Of a stretch of 64,000 nucleotides of DNA, positions 16,672 to 25,229 are shown in pieces (the first letter of the stretch is position 1; the number at the start of each line of letters is the position of its first letter). The notes beneath the pieces were generated by a model that made no database searches, was not told the origin of the DNA, and saw only the letters and a program-made list of their open reading frames with translations. The DNA is from Marinobacter salinisoli. Its GTDB lineage: Bacteria > Pseudomonadota > Gammaproteobacteria > Pseudomonadales > Oleiphilaceae. The stretch spans positions 1,798,001 to 1,862,000 of the forward strand of contig NZ_CP071247.1 of the NCBI RefSeq assembly GCF_017301335.1. Reading direction: 5' to 3'. A program made the position numbers and the translations under genes.

Positions 16672-17124
16672 TCAGCGCTTGTGGTTGCGCTGCAGCCACC
16701 GGTCGAGCTTGTCCGCGAATTCTTTCCTGTCCTGCTTGCTGAACGGCGGCGGCCCACCGGTGACCTGGCCAGCGTTTCGCATTTCTTCCATGAAGTTGCG
16801 CATGGCCAGGCGCTGGCGGATATTCTCTTTAGTAAAGGCCTGCCCCCGGGGATTGAACACGTCGGCCCCTTGCTCAATGGCTTCGGCGGCCAGCGGAATA
16901 TCCTGGGTAATGACCAGGTCGCCGGACGTCAGTTGGTCCACGATTTCATTGTCGGCCACATCAAAGCCTTGCGGCACCTGGCGGCGCTGAATGAACGGGC
17001 TCGGCGGCAGGTTGATTGCGTGGTTCGCGATGAAGGTGGTCTGAATCTGCCAGCGCTCGGCGGCCCGGCACAGAATCTCGCGGATGGGAACGGGGCAGGC
17101 GTCGGCGTCGACCCAGATTGGCAT
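16672..17124 (-). CDS. YaiI/YqxD family protein (DUF188)
   Basis: 150 residues, full length for the family. The start IWVDADACPVPIR is the diagnostic DUF188 motif, followed by NHAINLP, DLVITQDIPLA and a conserved PRG near residue 115. The fold is PIN-like with acidic residues that could bind metal, but no activity is established for these proteins. Monocistronic, divergent from the exported phosphatase gene and convergent with nothing. Confidence 0.92.
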   Translation of the reverse strand: MPIWVDADACPVPIREILCRAAERWQIQTTFIANHAINLPPSPFIQRRQVPQGFDVADNEIVDQLTSGDLVITQDIPLAAEAIEQGADVFNPRGQAFTKENIRQRLAMRNFMEEMRNAGQVTGGPPPFSKQDRKEFADKLDRWLQRNHKR

Positions 17125-17282
17125 GTTGAAGTCCTGTTGGTGGTTTTCCAGATCGAAGTTTACCCGGGGTTGGTGTGAGCCCGATAGATGCCTGGGGCGT
17201 ATCGGTTAGTACCAAAAAGCGAGGTGTCCCTGGCGTGCATGGGAATTGCTGTGGCACCAAGGTGGCGACAACGGGGGAAAAG

Positions 17283-17858
17283 ATGATGGCCATCCGGTTT
17301 CTGGTTTCTGTTCTGTCGGTCCTGTTGATCAGTGGTTTGGCAGTGGCCGACGAGTCGGATCAGGCAGCCTGGGCTGCGCTGCGCAATGGCGAGGCGGTGC
17401 TGATGATGCGACACGCCCTGGCGCCCGGAACGGGCGATCCGGCGAATTTTCAACTGGGTGACTGCAGTACGCAGCGGAATCTGAACGACGAGGGGCGGGC
17501 TCAGGCCCGTTCATGGAAACCGTTCCTGGCGGAGCAGGGCATTGCGGAAGTGCGCTTATACGCCAGTCAGTGGTGCCGCTGCATGGATACGGCGCGGGAA
17601 ATGGCGATGGGCGAGGTGACCCCCTTGCCACCGATCAACTCGTTCTTCCGGAACCGCTCGGACGGACCGGGCCAAACCCGGGAAACCATCGAGGCTGTTA
17701 ACGCTATGCCCGCCGGTGCGCCGGTCGTTCTGGTTTCCCATCAAGTCAATATCACTGGCCTGACGGGCGTTTATCCCGCCTCGAATGAAGGGGTGATCCT
17801 TGCTTTGCCTCTCTCCGAGCCGGCCCGGGTGCTGGCAAGGGTGTCGCCCGGGGAGTAG
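17283..17858 (+). CDS. Exported histidine phosphatase family protein
   Basis: 191 residues from ATG 17283 (GGGGAAAAG upstream). A Sec signal peptide of about 22 residues ends GLAVADE. The mature protein has MMRHALAPG (phospho-acceptor His in an RH motif), a central segment SQWCRCMDTA, and SHQVNITGLTG, which supplies the second His. The pattern fits small periplasmic histidine phosphatases, some of which act on lipopolysaccharide heptose phosphate; the substrate here is unknown. Stands alone between the divergent YaiI gene and the convergent TerB-like gene. Confidence 0.85.
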   Translation: MMAIRFLVSVLSVLLISGLAVADESDQAAWAALRNGEAVLMMRHALAPGTGDPANFQLGDCSTQRNLNDEGRAQARSWKPFLAEQGIAEVRLYASQWCRCMDTAREMAMGEVTPLPPINSFFRNRSDGPGQTRETIEAVNAMPAGAPVVLVSHQVNITGLTGVYPASNEGVILALPLSEPARVLARVSPGE

Positions 17859-18003
17859 CCGGTCAGAGCCGGTTACACGGTAACTCGACATGTCCCGGCT
17901 TCCTCCGAGCCACCGTACGGCCCTGCGATTGCGGGCTCCGGGCAGTGGGTGCGGTGGAGCACAAGTCGGAGGTGGTAACGAAAGCCTGACCAGGCTTGTT
18001 ATT

Positions 18004-18039
18004 GGCGGGGCTCGGGCAGTTGATCACCCGAGCCCCGCC
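18004..18039. terminator. 13-bp stem-loop between convergent genes
   Basis: A perfect 13-base stem (GGCGGGGCTCGGG and its complement) with a ten-base loop lies between the exported phosphatase gene and the stop of the convergent TerB-like gene. It is very stable, but a clear T-run is missing on either side, so it is only a probable terminator or transcript-stabilising hairpin. Confidence 0.5.
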
Positions 18040-18046
18040 GCGTTTG

Positions 18047-18817
18047 TCAGGCGGCGGCCTGAACCTGCCGCTCAAGTTCCTCTGTCATCGCTGGTTCCAG
18101 TTGCAGCGCCGCACCCAGCTGGTTCAGCCAGGCCCGCTCCAGATCATTCTGCTCGTCGATCATGGCGGCACTGACCAGATAGATTTCCCGCGCGGCCTGC
18201 GGAGAATCGGCGTTGCGCGCTACCGCCTGCGCATCCAGCGGGGCCCGCAGCTGCTGCTGAATCCATTCCTGCAGCTCTGCGTCTGCTCCCAGTTTTTCGA
18301 TTTCCTGCACCAGCAATACCTGTTCGTTTTCGTCGATGTGGCCATCGGCTCGGGCGGCCATGATCATGGCCTGCAATATTTCCAGCCCCCGTTGTTCCTG
18401 TTCACGGCCGTGGAGCTGTTCGATCGGCTGACCCTGCTCGGACGCCATGGAAGAGGGCCCCAGCGAGGCGCCCAGGGAAGACGAAGAACCCTGGGTGTTG
18501 CCCTGGCCTTGCGCCTGGGCCTGATGGTTCTGATAGGCCTTCCAGGCCAGCGCGCCAATGCCAGCCAGTGCGCCGTATTTGAGCGCCTTGCCTCCCATCT
18601 TTCTGCCCCGGCCGGAACCCAGAAGCATGCCCAGCAGGCCGCCGCCAAGCATGCTCTTCAGGTCCACGCCGCTTTTCCCCGCGCCGCCTCGCATCTGGTT
18701 GCCGAGATCCTGCATCATTCTACCCAGATCGACTCCGCTTCCGCCTCTGCCTCTGGCTTGCGGTGAAGCGCCCTGAGCCTGCTTCATGATTTCGTTGAGA
18801 ATCGATGTCACGTTCAT
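18047..18817 (-). CDS. TerB/DUF533 family protein (YebE-like)
   Basis: 256 residues from ATG 18817, chosen because AGGAG lies eight bases upstream and the upstream in-frame start has no ribosome site. Layout: short helical start MNVTSILNEIMKQ, a low-complexity Gly/Arg-rich region, one predicted membrane-like segment near LKYGALAGIGALAWKAY, a Gln/Ser-rich linker, then a C-terminal TerB-like helical domain (MIMAARADGHIDENEQ, with paired acidic residues). DUF533/YebE proteins are inner-membrane associated and of unknown function; the TerB domain is thought to bind metal. Monocistronic. Confidence 0.85.
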   Translation of the reverse strand: MNVTSILNEIMKQAQGASPQARGRGGSGVDLGRMMQDLGNQMRGGAGKSGVDLKSMLGGGLLGMLLGSGRGRKMGGKALKYGALAGIGALAWKAYQNHQAQAQGQGNTQGSSSSLGASLGPSSMASEQGQPIEQLHGREQEQRGLEILQAMIMAARADGHIDENEQVLLVQEIEKLGADAELQEWIQQQLRAPLDAQAVARNADSPQAAREIYLVSAAMIDEQNDLERAWLNQLGAALQLEPAMTEELERQVQAAA

Positions 18818-19018
18818 TGCTGAGCTCCTGTAACTGGACTCTGAAAGGGGTGCCCCGGGGCCGTTTGGTCGTCCATTCCGGCTGTATTGACGCGTATCTC
18901 GGATACCCTTGGTTCCCGAGACGGGGCGGTTAGTTCCTTTGCTCATTCTTTCGGCATCGACTAAGTATTAGACAGAAAGGCCTTCGGTGCTTTCCAACAG
19001 CAGTAGCAGGAGGACTGA

Positions 19019-20110
19019 ATGAAGCAACGCCAGGAATTTCATGTAGATAGCGCCCGCTATCTGGATGAGCAGGGCCGGCCGCTCGATGACCTCCCTGCCC
19101 AGGCCAATGATGTTGAACGAATCCTGTCGGCTTACCGAAACACGGTGCTGGCCCGCACCTTCGATGCAAAAGCCATTGCCCTTCAGCGCACCGGAAAATG
19201 CGGAACCTATCCTTCTGTCCTGGGCCATGAGGTGATTGGTACGGCCATCGGCCAGAGCCTTGCCCCATCCGATGTGTTTGTTCCTTATTACCGAGATCAG
19301 GCGGCTCATATCCTCCGGGGCGTTGCACTGTGTGACATGCTGCTCTATTGGGGCGGAGATGAGCGGGGCAGTGCGTGGCAAAACTGCCCGCAGGATCTGC
19401 CCATTGCGGTGCCCATCGCCACCCAGTGTTGCCACGCGGTAGGGGTCGCGTCGGCAATGAAAATACGAGGCGAGGACCGGGCCGTTGTCTGTTGCGTCGG
19501 CGACGGAGGGACATCCAAGGGCGATTTCCTGGAAAGCATTAACCTCGCCGGTGCCTGGCACTTGCCGGTGGTGTTTGTGGTGATCAATAACCAGTGGGCG
19601 ATCTCGACACCCCGAAACCTGCAGAGCGGGGCCGAAACCCTTGCGCAGAAAGCCATCAGTGCCGGGCTGCCCGGGCACATTGTCGACGGTAACGACTACT
19701 TTGCCAGCATCGAGGCCATGGATACCGCCCTGGAGCGGGCCCGGGGCGGGAAGGGCGCCACCATTATCGAGGCGGTGACCTACCGGCTCGGGGACCACAC
19801 CACGGCCGACGATGCCACCCGTTACCGAACTGCCGAGGCGCTAAAGAAAGCCTGGGAGGCCGATGGCATCAAGCGGCTGCAGAGCTACCTGCATCACAGC
19901 GGCTTGTGGGCTGCCGACAAAGAACAGGCCTTGCAGGCCGAGTGCAAGGCCGCGGTCGACTCGGCGGTTGCCGAGTACCTGGCCACAGAGCCGGAGCCTC
20001 ATACAGCCATGGTGGACTATCTGTTTGAGTCCCTGCCCGCTTCTTTGCAGGAGCAGCGGGAGCGCATTGTCCGAAAATCGGCAACCGGCGCTGATGGGAG
20101 CGCGTTATGA
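19019..20110 (+). CDS. pdhA: Thiamine-dependent 2-oxoacid dehydrogenase E1 alpha (pyruvate dehydrogenase type)
   Basis: 363 residues. GCAGGAGGACTGA precedes the ATG. The thiamine-diphosphate motif is complete: GDGGTSKGDF, then NNQWAIS about 27 residues later, and the phosphorylation-loop region DHTTADDATRYR is present. With the E1 beta and E2 genes that follow in overlapping frames it forms an E1-E2 operon of an acyl-transferring dehydrogenase, converting pyruvate (or a branched-chain 2-oxoacid) to the acyl-CoA. No lipoamide dehydrogenase (E3) gene is adjacent, so E3 must come from elsewhere. Pyruvate versus branched-chain specificity cannot be decided safely. Confidence 0.88.
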   Translation: MKQRQEFHVDSARYLDEQGRPLDDLPAQANDVERILSAYRNTVLARTFDAKAIALQRTGKCGTYPSVLGHEVIGTAIGQSLAPSDVFVPYYRDQAAHILRGVALCDMLLYWGGDERGSAWQNCPQDLPIAVPIATQCCHAVGVASAMKIRGEDRAVVCCVGDGGTSKGDFLESINLAGAWHLPVVFVVINNQWAISTPRNLQSGAETLAQKAISAGLPGHIVDGNDYFASIEAMDTALERARGGKGATIIEAVTYRLGDHTTADDATRYRTAEALKKAWEADGIKRLQSYLHHSGLWAADKEQALQAECKAAVDSAVAEYLATEPEPHTAMVDYLFESLPASLQEQRERIVRKSATGADGSAL

Positions 20111-21099
20111 GCCGTGCCGATGTTCGTGAAGTCACTCTGGTGGAAGCCGTCAACATGGCTCTGGCGTGGGAAATGGCGCAGGACGAGTCGGTCATTGTGC
20201 TGGGGGAAGATGTCGCGACCAATGGCGGTGTCTTCCGCGCCACGGTGGGGCTCAGAGAGCGTTTCGGCTACAAGCGAGTTATGGATACCCCGCTGGCGGA
20301 GAACCTGATAGCCGGAACCGCCATCGGCATGGCAACCCAGGGCCTCAAGCCGGTGGCGGAATTCCAGTTCATGGGGTTTATCTACGCCGGCATGGAACAA
20401 ATCATCAGCCACGCTGCACGCATGCGAAATCGAACCCGTGGGCGCCTGCATTGTCAGATTGTTTACCGGGCTCCCTTCGGCGGGGGGATACACGCACCCG
20501 AGCACCATTCCGAGAGCACCGAAGCCCTGTTTGCGCACATTCCCGGCCTGCGTGTGGTGGTGCCCAGCTCTCCCCAGCGGGCCTACGGGCTTTTGCTGGC
20601 GGCAATCCGCAATCCCGACCCGGTGTTGTTTCTGGAGCCCAAGCGCATCTATCGGGCGGTGACCCAGAGCGTGGTGAATAACGGTGAGTCACTTCCTCTG
20701 GATACCTGTTACACCCTGCGCGAGGGCGACGATGTCACCCTGGTTACCTGGGGTGCCTGCGTCATGGAAACCCTGCAGGCCGCTGACACGCTGGCGCAAC
20801 AGGGGGTGCTGGCCGAGGTTATTGATGTGGCGACGGTGAGCCCGCTGGACCGGGAAACGCTGCTATGTTCCGTCGCCAAGACCGGCCGGGCGGTGATTGT
20901 GCACGAGGCCTGTCGCAACGGCGGCGTGGGGGCGGAGATCGCCGCGTCGATCGCCGAAGGTGCCTTTCTGGACCTGCAGGCCCCGGTGGTCAGGGTGACC
21001 GGTTACGACACCATCATGCCCTACTACCGGAACGAACAGGCCTATCTGCCTCAGGTGCAGGACATTGTCGAGGCCGTGGAACAGGTGATCGCGCTATGA
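20107..21099 (+). CDS. pdhB: 2-oxoacid dehydrogenase E1 beta
   Basis: 330 residues, start overlapping the E1 alpha stop by four bases (ATGA), a sign of translational coupling. Transketolase central domain features: GEDVATNGGVF, DTPLAENLIAG, and AEFQFMGFIYAGMEQI, then the C-terminal transketolase domain with DLRTVSPLD-like DVATVSPLD and VHEACRNGGVGAEIAA. It pairs with E1 alpha to form the alpha2beta2 decarboxylase in the cytoplasm. The next gene (E2) again overlaps by four bases. Confidence 0.9.
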   Translation: MSRADVREVTLVEAVNMALAWEMAQDESVIVLGEDVATNGGVFRATVGLRERFGYKRVMDTPLAENLIAGTAIGMATQGLKPVAEFQFMGFIYAGMEQIISHAARMRNRTRGRLHCQIVYRAPFGGGIHAPEHHSESTEALFAHIPGLRVVVPSSPQRAYGLLLAAIRNPDPVLFLEPKRIYRAVTQSVVNNGESLPLDTCYTLREGDDVTLVTWGACVMETLQAADTLAQQGVLAEVIDVATVSPLDRETLLCSVAKTGRAVIVHEACRNGGVGAEIAASIAEGAFLDLQAPVVRVTGYDTIMPYYRNEQAYLPQVQDIVEAVEQVIAL

Positions 21100-22217
21100 A
21101 GAACTTCAAGTTGCCAGATCTGGGGGAAGGCCTGCCGGAAGCCGAAATTGTGGAGTGGCACGTCAAGGTCGGCGATACCGTGGCAGTGGATCAGGTGCTG
21201 GTGTCCGTTGAAACCGCCAAGGCCATCGTGGAAGTGCCGTCACCGGACGCGGGCACCATCGCCAAACTGTTTGGTGAGCCGGGCGACATCATCCACACTG
21301 GCGAACCCTTGCTGGCGTTCGAGGGTGAGGGCGGAGACAGCGGAACGGTAGTCGGCGAGCTGAAAACCTCCGGTGCCGGCAAGGGCGGAAAATCGCAGCA
21401 GGATCAATTTATCGTCGGTGCCGCTGCGTCCAGCAAGCGGGCCCGGGCCAACCGGGCAACGCCGGGTGTAAGAGCACTGGCCGAGCGACTCGGGGTAAGC
21501 CTGGAAACCATCAAAGGCAGCGGCCCCGGGGGGCTGATCACCAACGACGATGTGCACCGCCAGGCCAGCCACCAGAAGCAGTTGGGCGAGGCGGAGATGC
21601 TGCGGGGACCACGTCGTACCATGGCCAAGAATATGGCCCTGTCGCACGCCCAGGTGGTGCCGGTGTCCATCTACGAAGACGCAGACATTGGCGACTGGAA
21701 AGCCGGAACCGACATCACCATGCGCCTGGTTCAGGCCATCGCATCGGCGTGTGACAACGTACCGGAACTCAATGCCTGGTTTGACGGCGACAACCTCAGC
21801 CGGCGTCTGCTGAATGAGGTGCACGTTGGGATTGCGGTCGATACGCCCGAGGGACTTTTTGTACCGGTGTTGCGGGATGTAAACCATCGCAGCCAGAAAG
21901 ATCTGCGCCGGGGGCTGGAAAACCTCCGTGAGGCCGTGGCGACCCGCAAGATCCCGCCGAAGGAAATGCAGGGCGCGACCATTACCCTGTCCAATTTCGG
22001 CACAATGACGGGCCAATATGCCAATCCCATCGTAACTCCTCCTCAAGTAGCCATCGTCGGGGCCGGAACTATCCGTGAGAAAGTCGTGCCCTGGCAGGGC
22101 CGGCCCGACATCCGGCGGATACTGCCCCTGTCACTGACCTTTGATCACCGGGCCGCTACGGGCGGCGAGGCATCGCGCTTTCTCGGTGGCCTGGTCGAGG
22201 CGCTTTCCGAGCCCTGA
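21096..22217 (+). CDS. pdhC: Dihydrolipoamide acyltransferase E2 with one lipoyl domain
   Basis: 373 residues from ATG 21096, which overlaps the E1 beta stop; the frame is open further upstream but that part only shadows E1 beta. Domains: lipoyl domain (1-75) with lipoyl Lys in VETAKAIVEV; linker; E3/E1-binding domain (about 120-155, RATPGVRALAERLGV); catalytic domain (about 165-373). The C-terminal catalytic motif reads FDHRAATGGEASRF: the His is kept, but the Asp of the usual HRxxDG motif is Thr. I recall the same variant in other gammaproteobacterial E2s, so it may be functional. It should form the cubic or icosahedral core of the complex. Confidence 0.88.
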   Translation: MKNFKLPDLGEGLPEAEIVEWHVKVGDTVAVDQVLVSVETAKAIVEVPSPDAGTIAKLFGEPGDIIHTGEPLLAFEGEGGDSGTVVGELKTSGAGKGGKSQQDQFIVGAAASSKRARANRATPGVRALAERLGVSLETIKGSGPGGLITNDDVHRQASHQKQLGEAEMLRGPRRTMAKNMALSHAQVVPVSIYEDADIGDWKAGTDITMRLVQAIASACDNVPELNAWFDGDNLSRRLLNEVHVGIAVDTPEGLFVPVLRDVNHRSQKDLRRGLENLREAVATRKIPPKEMQGATITLSNFGTMTGQYANPIVTPPQVAIVGAGTIREKVVPWQGRPDIRRILPLSLTFDHRAATGGEASRFLGGLVEALSEP

Positions 22218-22335
22218 GCAAACCTGTTCAGAGCATTAAATCGGGTCAATCTGGCGGAGTTCACGTCAGGCTCCGCCTATAATCACACAATCATCCGGCT
22301 TGATTGGTGGACTCGGGAACGGCCCGGGAGTGAGC

Positions 22336-24630
22336 GTGGCGATACCCAAACGCAATATCTGGAAACTGTTTTTACTGGTCTATGCGGTTGCCTTCGTGTT
22401 CCTGCTGGTGCTTCTTTTTGCATCCTGGAAAAACACGGTTTCAGAGTACGAGCGTCGACACGAGTCCCGTGCCGAGCTGTTTGCCCAGGCCGTCGACAGC
22501 ATTTTTACCACGCAGGAGATGGCACTGGATGTCATCGGCCGTGAACTGATACGGCACGGCGAACTCGAGCGCGAGCCTCACACCATGCCGCTGCTGGACA
22601 GCATCGTCGCGTCCAGCGCTTCCCTTGTCGGGCTTGGGCTTGCAAACGTGGACGGTGAGCTGGTGGCGCTGAGCTCCAATCTGGACCCGGAACGGGTACC
22701 CAACCTGCGCGAATTCGAGCAAACCCGGGCTGACTTCGAGCGGGCCCTGGACGAGAAAAAAATGGTTCTGGGCCGGACGTATTTCGTCGAGTCCATTCAG
22801 GAATGGGTGATTCCCGTTCGCAAAGCCCTGCGGAATCGCGAGGGCGAAGTGCTGGCGGTCATGACCGGCGGCGTGCGGATTGACGGCGAAAGCGGCATTT
22901 TCCGGAGCGTGCTGCATGAAGGCGAGAACGACAGCATCATGCTCTTCCGTGAACGTGATGGCTATCTGCAGTATGTCTCCAGGGCCGGGGTTGGACCGGA
23001 AATCTATACCACCATCCGCCGTACTCAGGAGGAGGTTCATGGCGACGTCCAGCTGTTAGTCGAGAACAGCGGCAAGTCCATTTCGGAAGTGCGCAGCAGT
23101 GGTGACGCGGTCACTTATTTTTCCAGCAGGGATAGTGGTCGTTACATTGGGGCCGCGGTCTTCGAGCCTCGCTTCGAGCTGTGGATTATCTCGGAAACCG
23201 AATCTCAGCGTGTCCTTCAGACGTATCTGAACAAATTAATGGTCCACCTGATTCTATTCCTCTGCCTGACGGCACTGCTCTATTACCTGTTCAGCCTGAT
23301 TGACCGGATTGAGAAGAAGCGGATTGATAGCCTGTTCCGAAGCTCGCGCAGCGACGAACTGACCGGCCTGAAAAACCGGCTGGGGCTGATGGATTCCATC
23401 CAGCGGAAAGTGGATGACGAGCGAAGGTTCAGCCTGATACTGGTTGATATCGACAATTTCCGCGGCGTTAACGACCGATTTGGGCAGGAGTTCGGTGACG
23501 CGGTGCTGATCGAGATGGCCCGCTGCCTCTGTGAGGCCGCCGGCGAGGGTAACCTGGTCAACCGGCTCAGCGGCGATGAGTTTGCGGTGGTCACAGAACT
23601 GACCCGCCCTGACGACCTTGATGCGTTTTGCCGAAACCTGCTGGTGGAAACGGGTCTGCTGATGGCGAAGGGGCGGCTTGAACTTCAGCTGGGTGCCAGT
23701 GCCGGGGCCGCGATCTTTCCGGAACATGGTGATTCCTTTGACGCCATTCTTCGCAACGCGCACCTGGCGCTGTACCGGGCCAAGAAGAACCGCAACGATA
23801 TCTGCCTGTTTCAGCCTGATATTGAATCCAGCTACCTGCGCCGTGTCCATATCGAACAGCGGCTCAGGGGGGCGCTGGAACGAAACGAAATCGTGATGGC
23901 GTATCAACCCCAGTTCGATGCCGAAGGCAATGTGCTGGCGGTGGAGGCGCTGGCCCGCTGGCATGATGAGGAGCTGGGTGATGTCCCGCCCAGCGAGTTC
24001 GTGGAAGTGGCGGAGTCCTCCGGGCTTATGGTTCAGCTGGGTAACTACATTCTCGACAGGAGCCTGAAGCAGTTCAGCCAGCTGTTGCGGGCGAATCTTC
24101 CCGCCTGCGAACTGGCGGTGAATATCTCGGTGCTTCAGTTCATGCAGCCGGATTTTGCCGACACAGTGATGGAAAAGCTCAGGGAACATCAGGTGTCGCC
24201 GTCCGATCTGACGCTGGAAATCACCGAGTCGCTGTTTATGTCGCGCCGGAACCAGATACTCCCGGTGTTGAACCGGCTTCGTGCCATGGGCATTCGGTTG
24301 GCGATGGATGATTTCGGTACCGGCTATTCGTCTCTGAGTCTGTTAAGGGCCCTGCCCATCGACGAGTTAAAGGTGGACAAAAGCTTTGTTGATCACATCA
24401 ATGACGACATCAAAGCCTGCAACATGATTGAGAGCATTGTCGCCATCGCGCGCACGCACAGCATGGACCTGGTGGCCGAAGGGGTCGAGCAGAAAGACCA
24501 GGCTGACAGGCTGATCGACATGGGGTGCGGGCGCTTACAGGGCTATTACTACAGCCGGCCGGTCAGTATGGACAAGGTGCAGGCCCTGCTTACTTCGTTA
24601 TCCGATTCCATGAGTGAGCAGCACCGCTAA
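22336..24630 (+). CDS. Membrane cyclic-di-GMP protein: Cache sensor, GGDEF (SGDEF), EAL
   Basis: About 764 residues. A GTG start at 22336 is chosen because GGGAG lies five bases before it; GTG 22330 is possible. Layout: N-terminal membrane helix (about 8-30), periplasmic Cache-like sensor domain (about 35-295), second membrane helix (about 298-320), GGDEF domain, EAL domain. The GGDEF signature is RLSGDEF and no RxxD inhibitory site lies before it, so cyclase activity is uncertain. EAL residues look complete: VEALARW, NISVLQF, LEITES, MDDFGTGYSS, VAEGVEQ. Phosphodiesterase activity is therefore the safer prediction. Monocistronic. Confidence 0.92.
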   Translation: MAIPKRNIWKLFLLVYAVAFVFLLVLLFASWKNTVSEYERRHESRAELFAQAVDSIFTTQEMALDVIGRELIRHGELEREPHTMPLLDSIVASSASLVGLGLANVDGELVALSSNLDPERVPNLREFEQTRADFERALDEKKMVLGRTYFVESIQEWVIPVRKALRNREGEVLAVMTGGVRIDGESGIFRSVLHEGENDSIMLFRERDGYLQYVSRAGVGPEIYTTIRRTQEEVHGDVQLLVENSGKSISEVRSSGDAVTYFSSRDSGRYIGAAVFEPRFELWIISETESQRVLQTYLNKLMVHLILFLCLTALLYYLFSLIDRIEKKRIDSLFRSSRSDELTGLKNRLGLMDSIQRKVDDERRFSLILVDIDNFRGVNDRFGQEFGDAVLIEMARCLCEAAGEGNLVNRLSGDEFAVVTELTRPDDLDAFCRNLLVETGLLMAKGRLELQLGASAGAAIFPEHGDSFDAILRNAHLALYRAKKNRNDICLFQPDIESSYLRRVHIEQRLRGALERNEIVMAYQPQFDAEGNVLAVEALARWHDEELGDVPPSEFVEVAESSGLMVQLGNYILDRSLKQFSQLLRANLPACELAVNISVLQFMQPDFADTVMEKLREHQVSPSDLTLEITESLFMSRRNQILPVLNRLRAMGIRLAMDDFGTGYSSLSLLRALPIDELKVDKSFVDHINDDIKACNMIESIVAIARTHSMDLVAEGVEQKDQADRLIDMGCGRLQGYYYSRPVSMDKVQALLTSLSDSMSEQHR

Positions 24631-24692
24631 AAGCTTTGTTCTTTTCAGGCACTTGCATTAGGCTCAGACCAATTCCCGACACCAAGGATTCT

Positions 24693-25199
24693 GTGCCCGT
24701 GACTGCCAAACCCATCGCCGCTGTATTGTTGATGTTGCTTGCCACTTTTGCCCACGCCCATGAGTACCAGGCTGACGCGCTTCGTATCGATCACCCCTGG
24801 AGCCGGCCAACACCGCCGGGCACCCCGATAGGGGTGGGTTATCTGGTGATCACCAACACCGGTTCAGCAAACATCACATTGACGGGTGCTGAAACGCCAC
24901 GGGCGGCGCGTGTTTCCATTCACCAAACCACCATGAAAGACGGCATGATGAAGATGCAGCCGGTTGATGGCGGGCTGGTGATTCCGGCCGGCACGACGGT
25001 TGAGCTGAAACCGCACGGTCACCACTTGATGCTGGAACAGCTGAACGCGCCGTTGGCAGAAGGGGAGCGTTTACCGCTGAAACTGCACTTCAAGGGAGCG
25101 GACACCATGGACGTCGAGCTGTCCGTGGAATCCCTCGATGAAGAGCCGATGGGCGATAAGCAAAGCATGGATCAGGAGATGGATCACTCCATGCACTGA
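24693..25199 (+). CDS. Periplasmic copper chaperone PCu(A)C
   Basis: 168 residues from GTG 24693 (GTG 24699 also possible; AAGGA lies just upstream). Signal peptide ends FAHAHEYQ. The mature domain has the copper site of the PCu(A)C family, H-x-n-M-x-n-H-x-M: IHQTTMKDGMMKMQ supplies His and Met and PHGHHLMLEQ supplies the second His/Met pair. These proteins carry Cu(I) to cytochrome oxidase. The C-terminal tail is rich in Asp, Glu, Met and His, and could add metal binding. Not next to oxidase genes here. Confidence 0.92.
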   Translation: MPVTAKPIAAVLLMLLATFAHAHEYQADALRIDHPWSRPTPPGTPIGVGYLVITNTGSANITLTGAETPRAARVSIHQTTMKDGMMKMQPVDGGLVIPAGTTVELKPHGHHLMLEQLNAPLAEGERLPLKLHFKGADTMDVELSVESLDEEPMGDKQSMDQEMDHSMH

Positions 25200-25229
25200 T
25201 CCACCCGGTGATCATGGTCGGCGCAGGAA

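Noticed and set aside
17996..18766. A 256-codon plus-strand frame
   Set aside because: It is antisense to the TerB/DUF533 gene, whose product and ribosome site are clear.
20865..21095. Upstream extension of the E2 frame
   Set aside because: It overlaps pdhB, lacks conserved sequence, and ATG 21096 with a four-base overlap gives the normal lipoyl-domain start.
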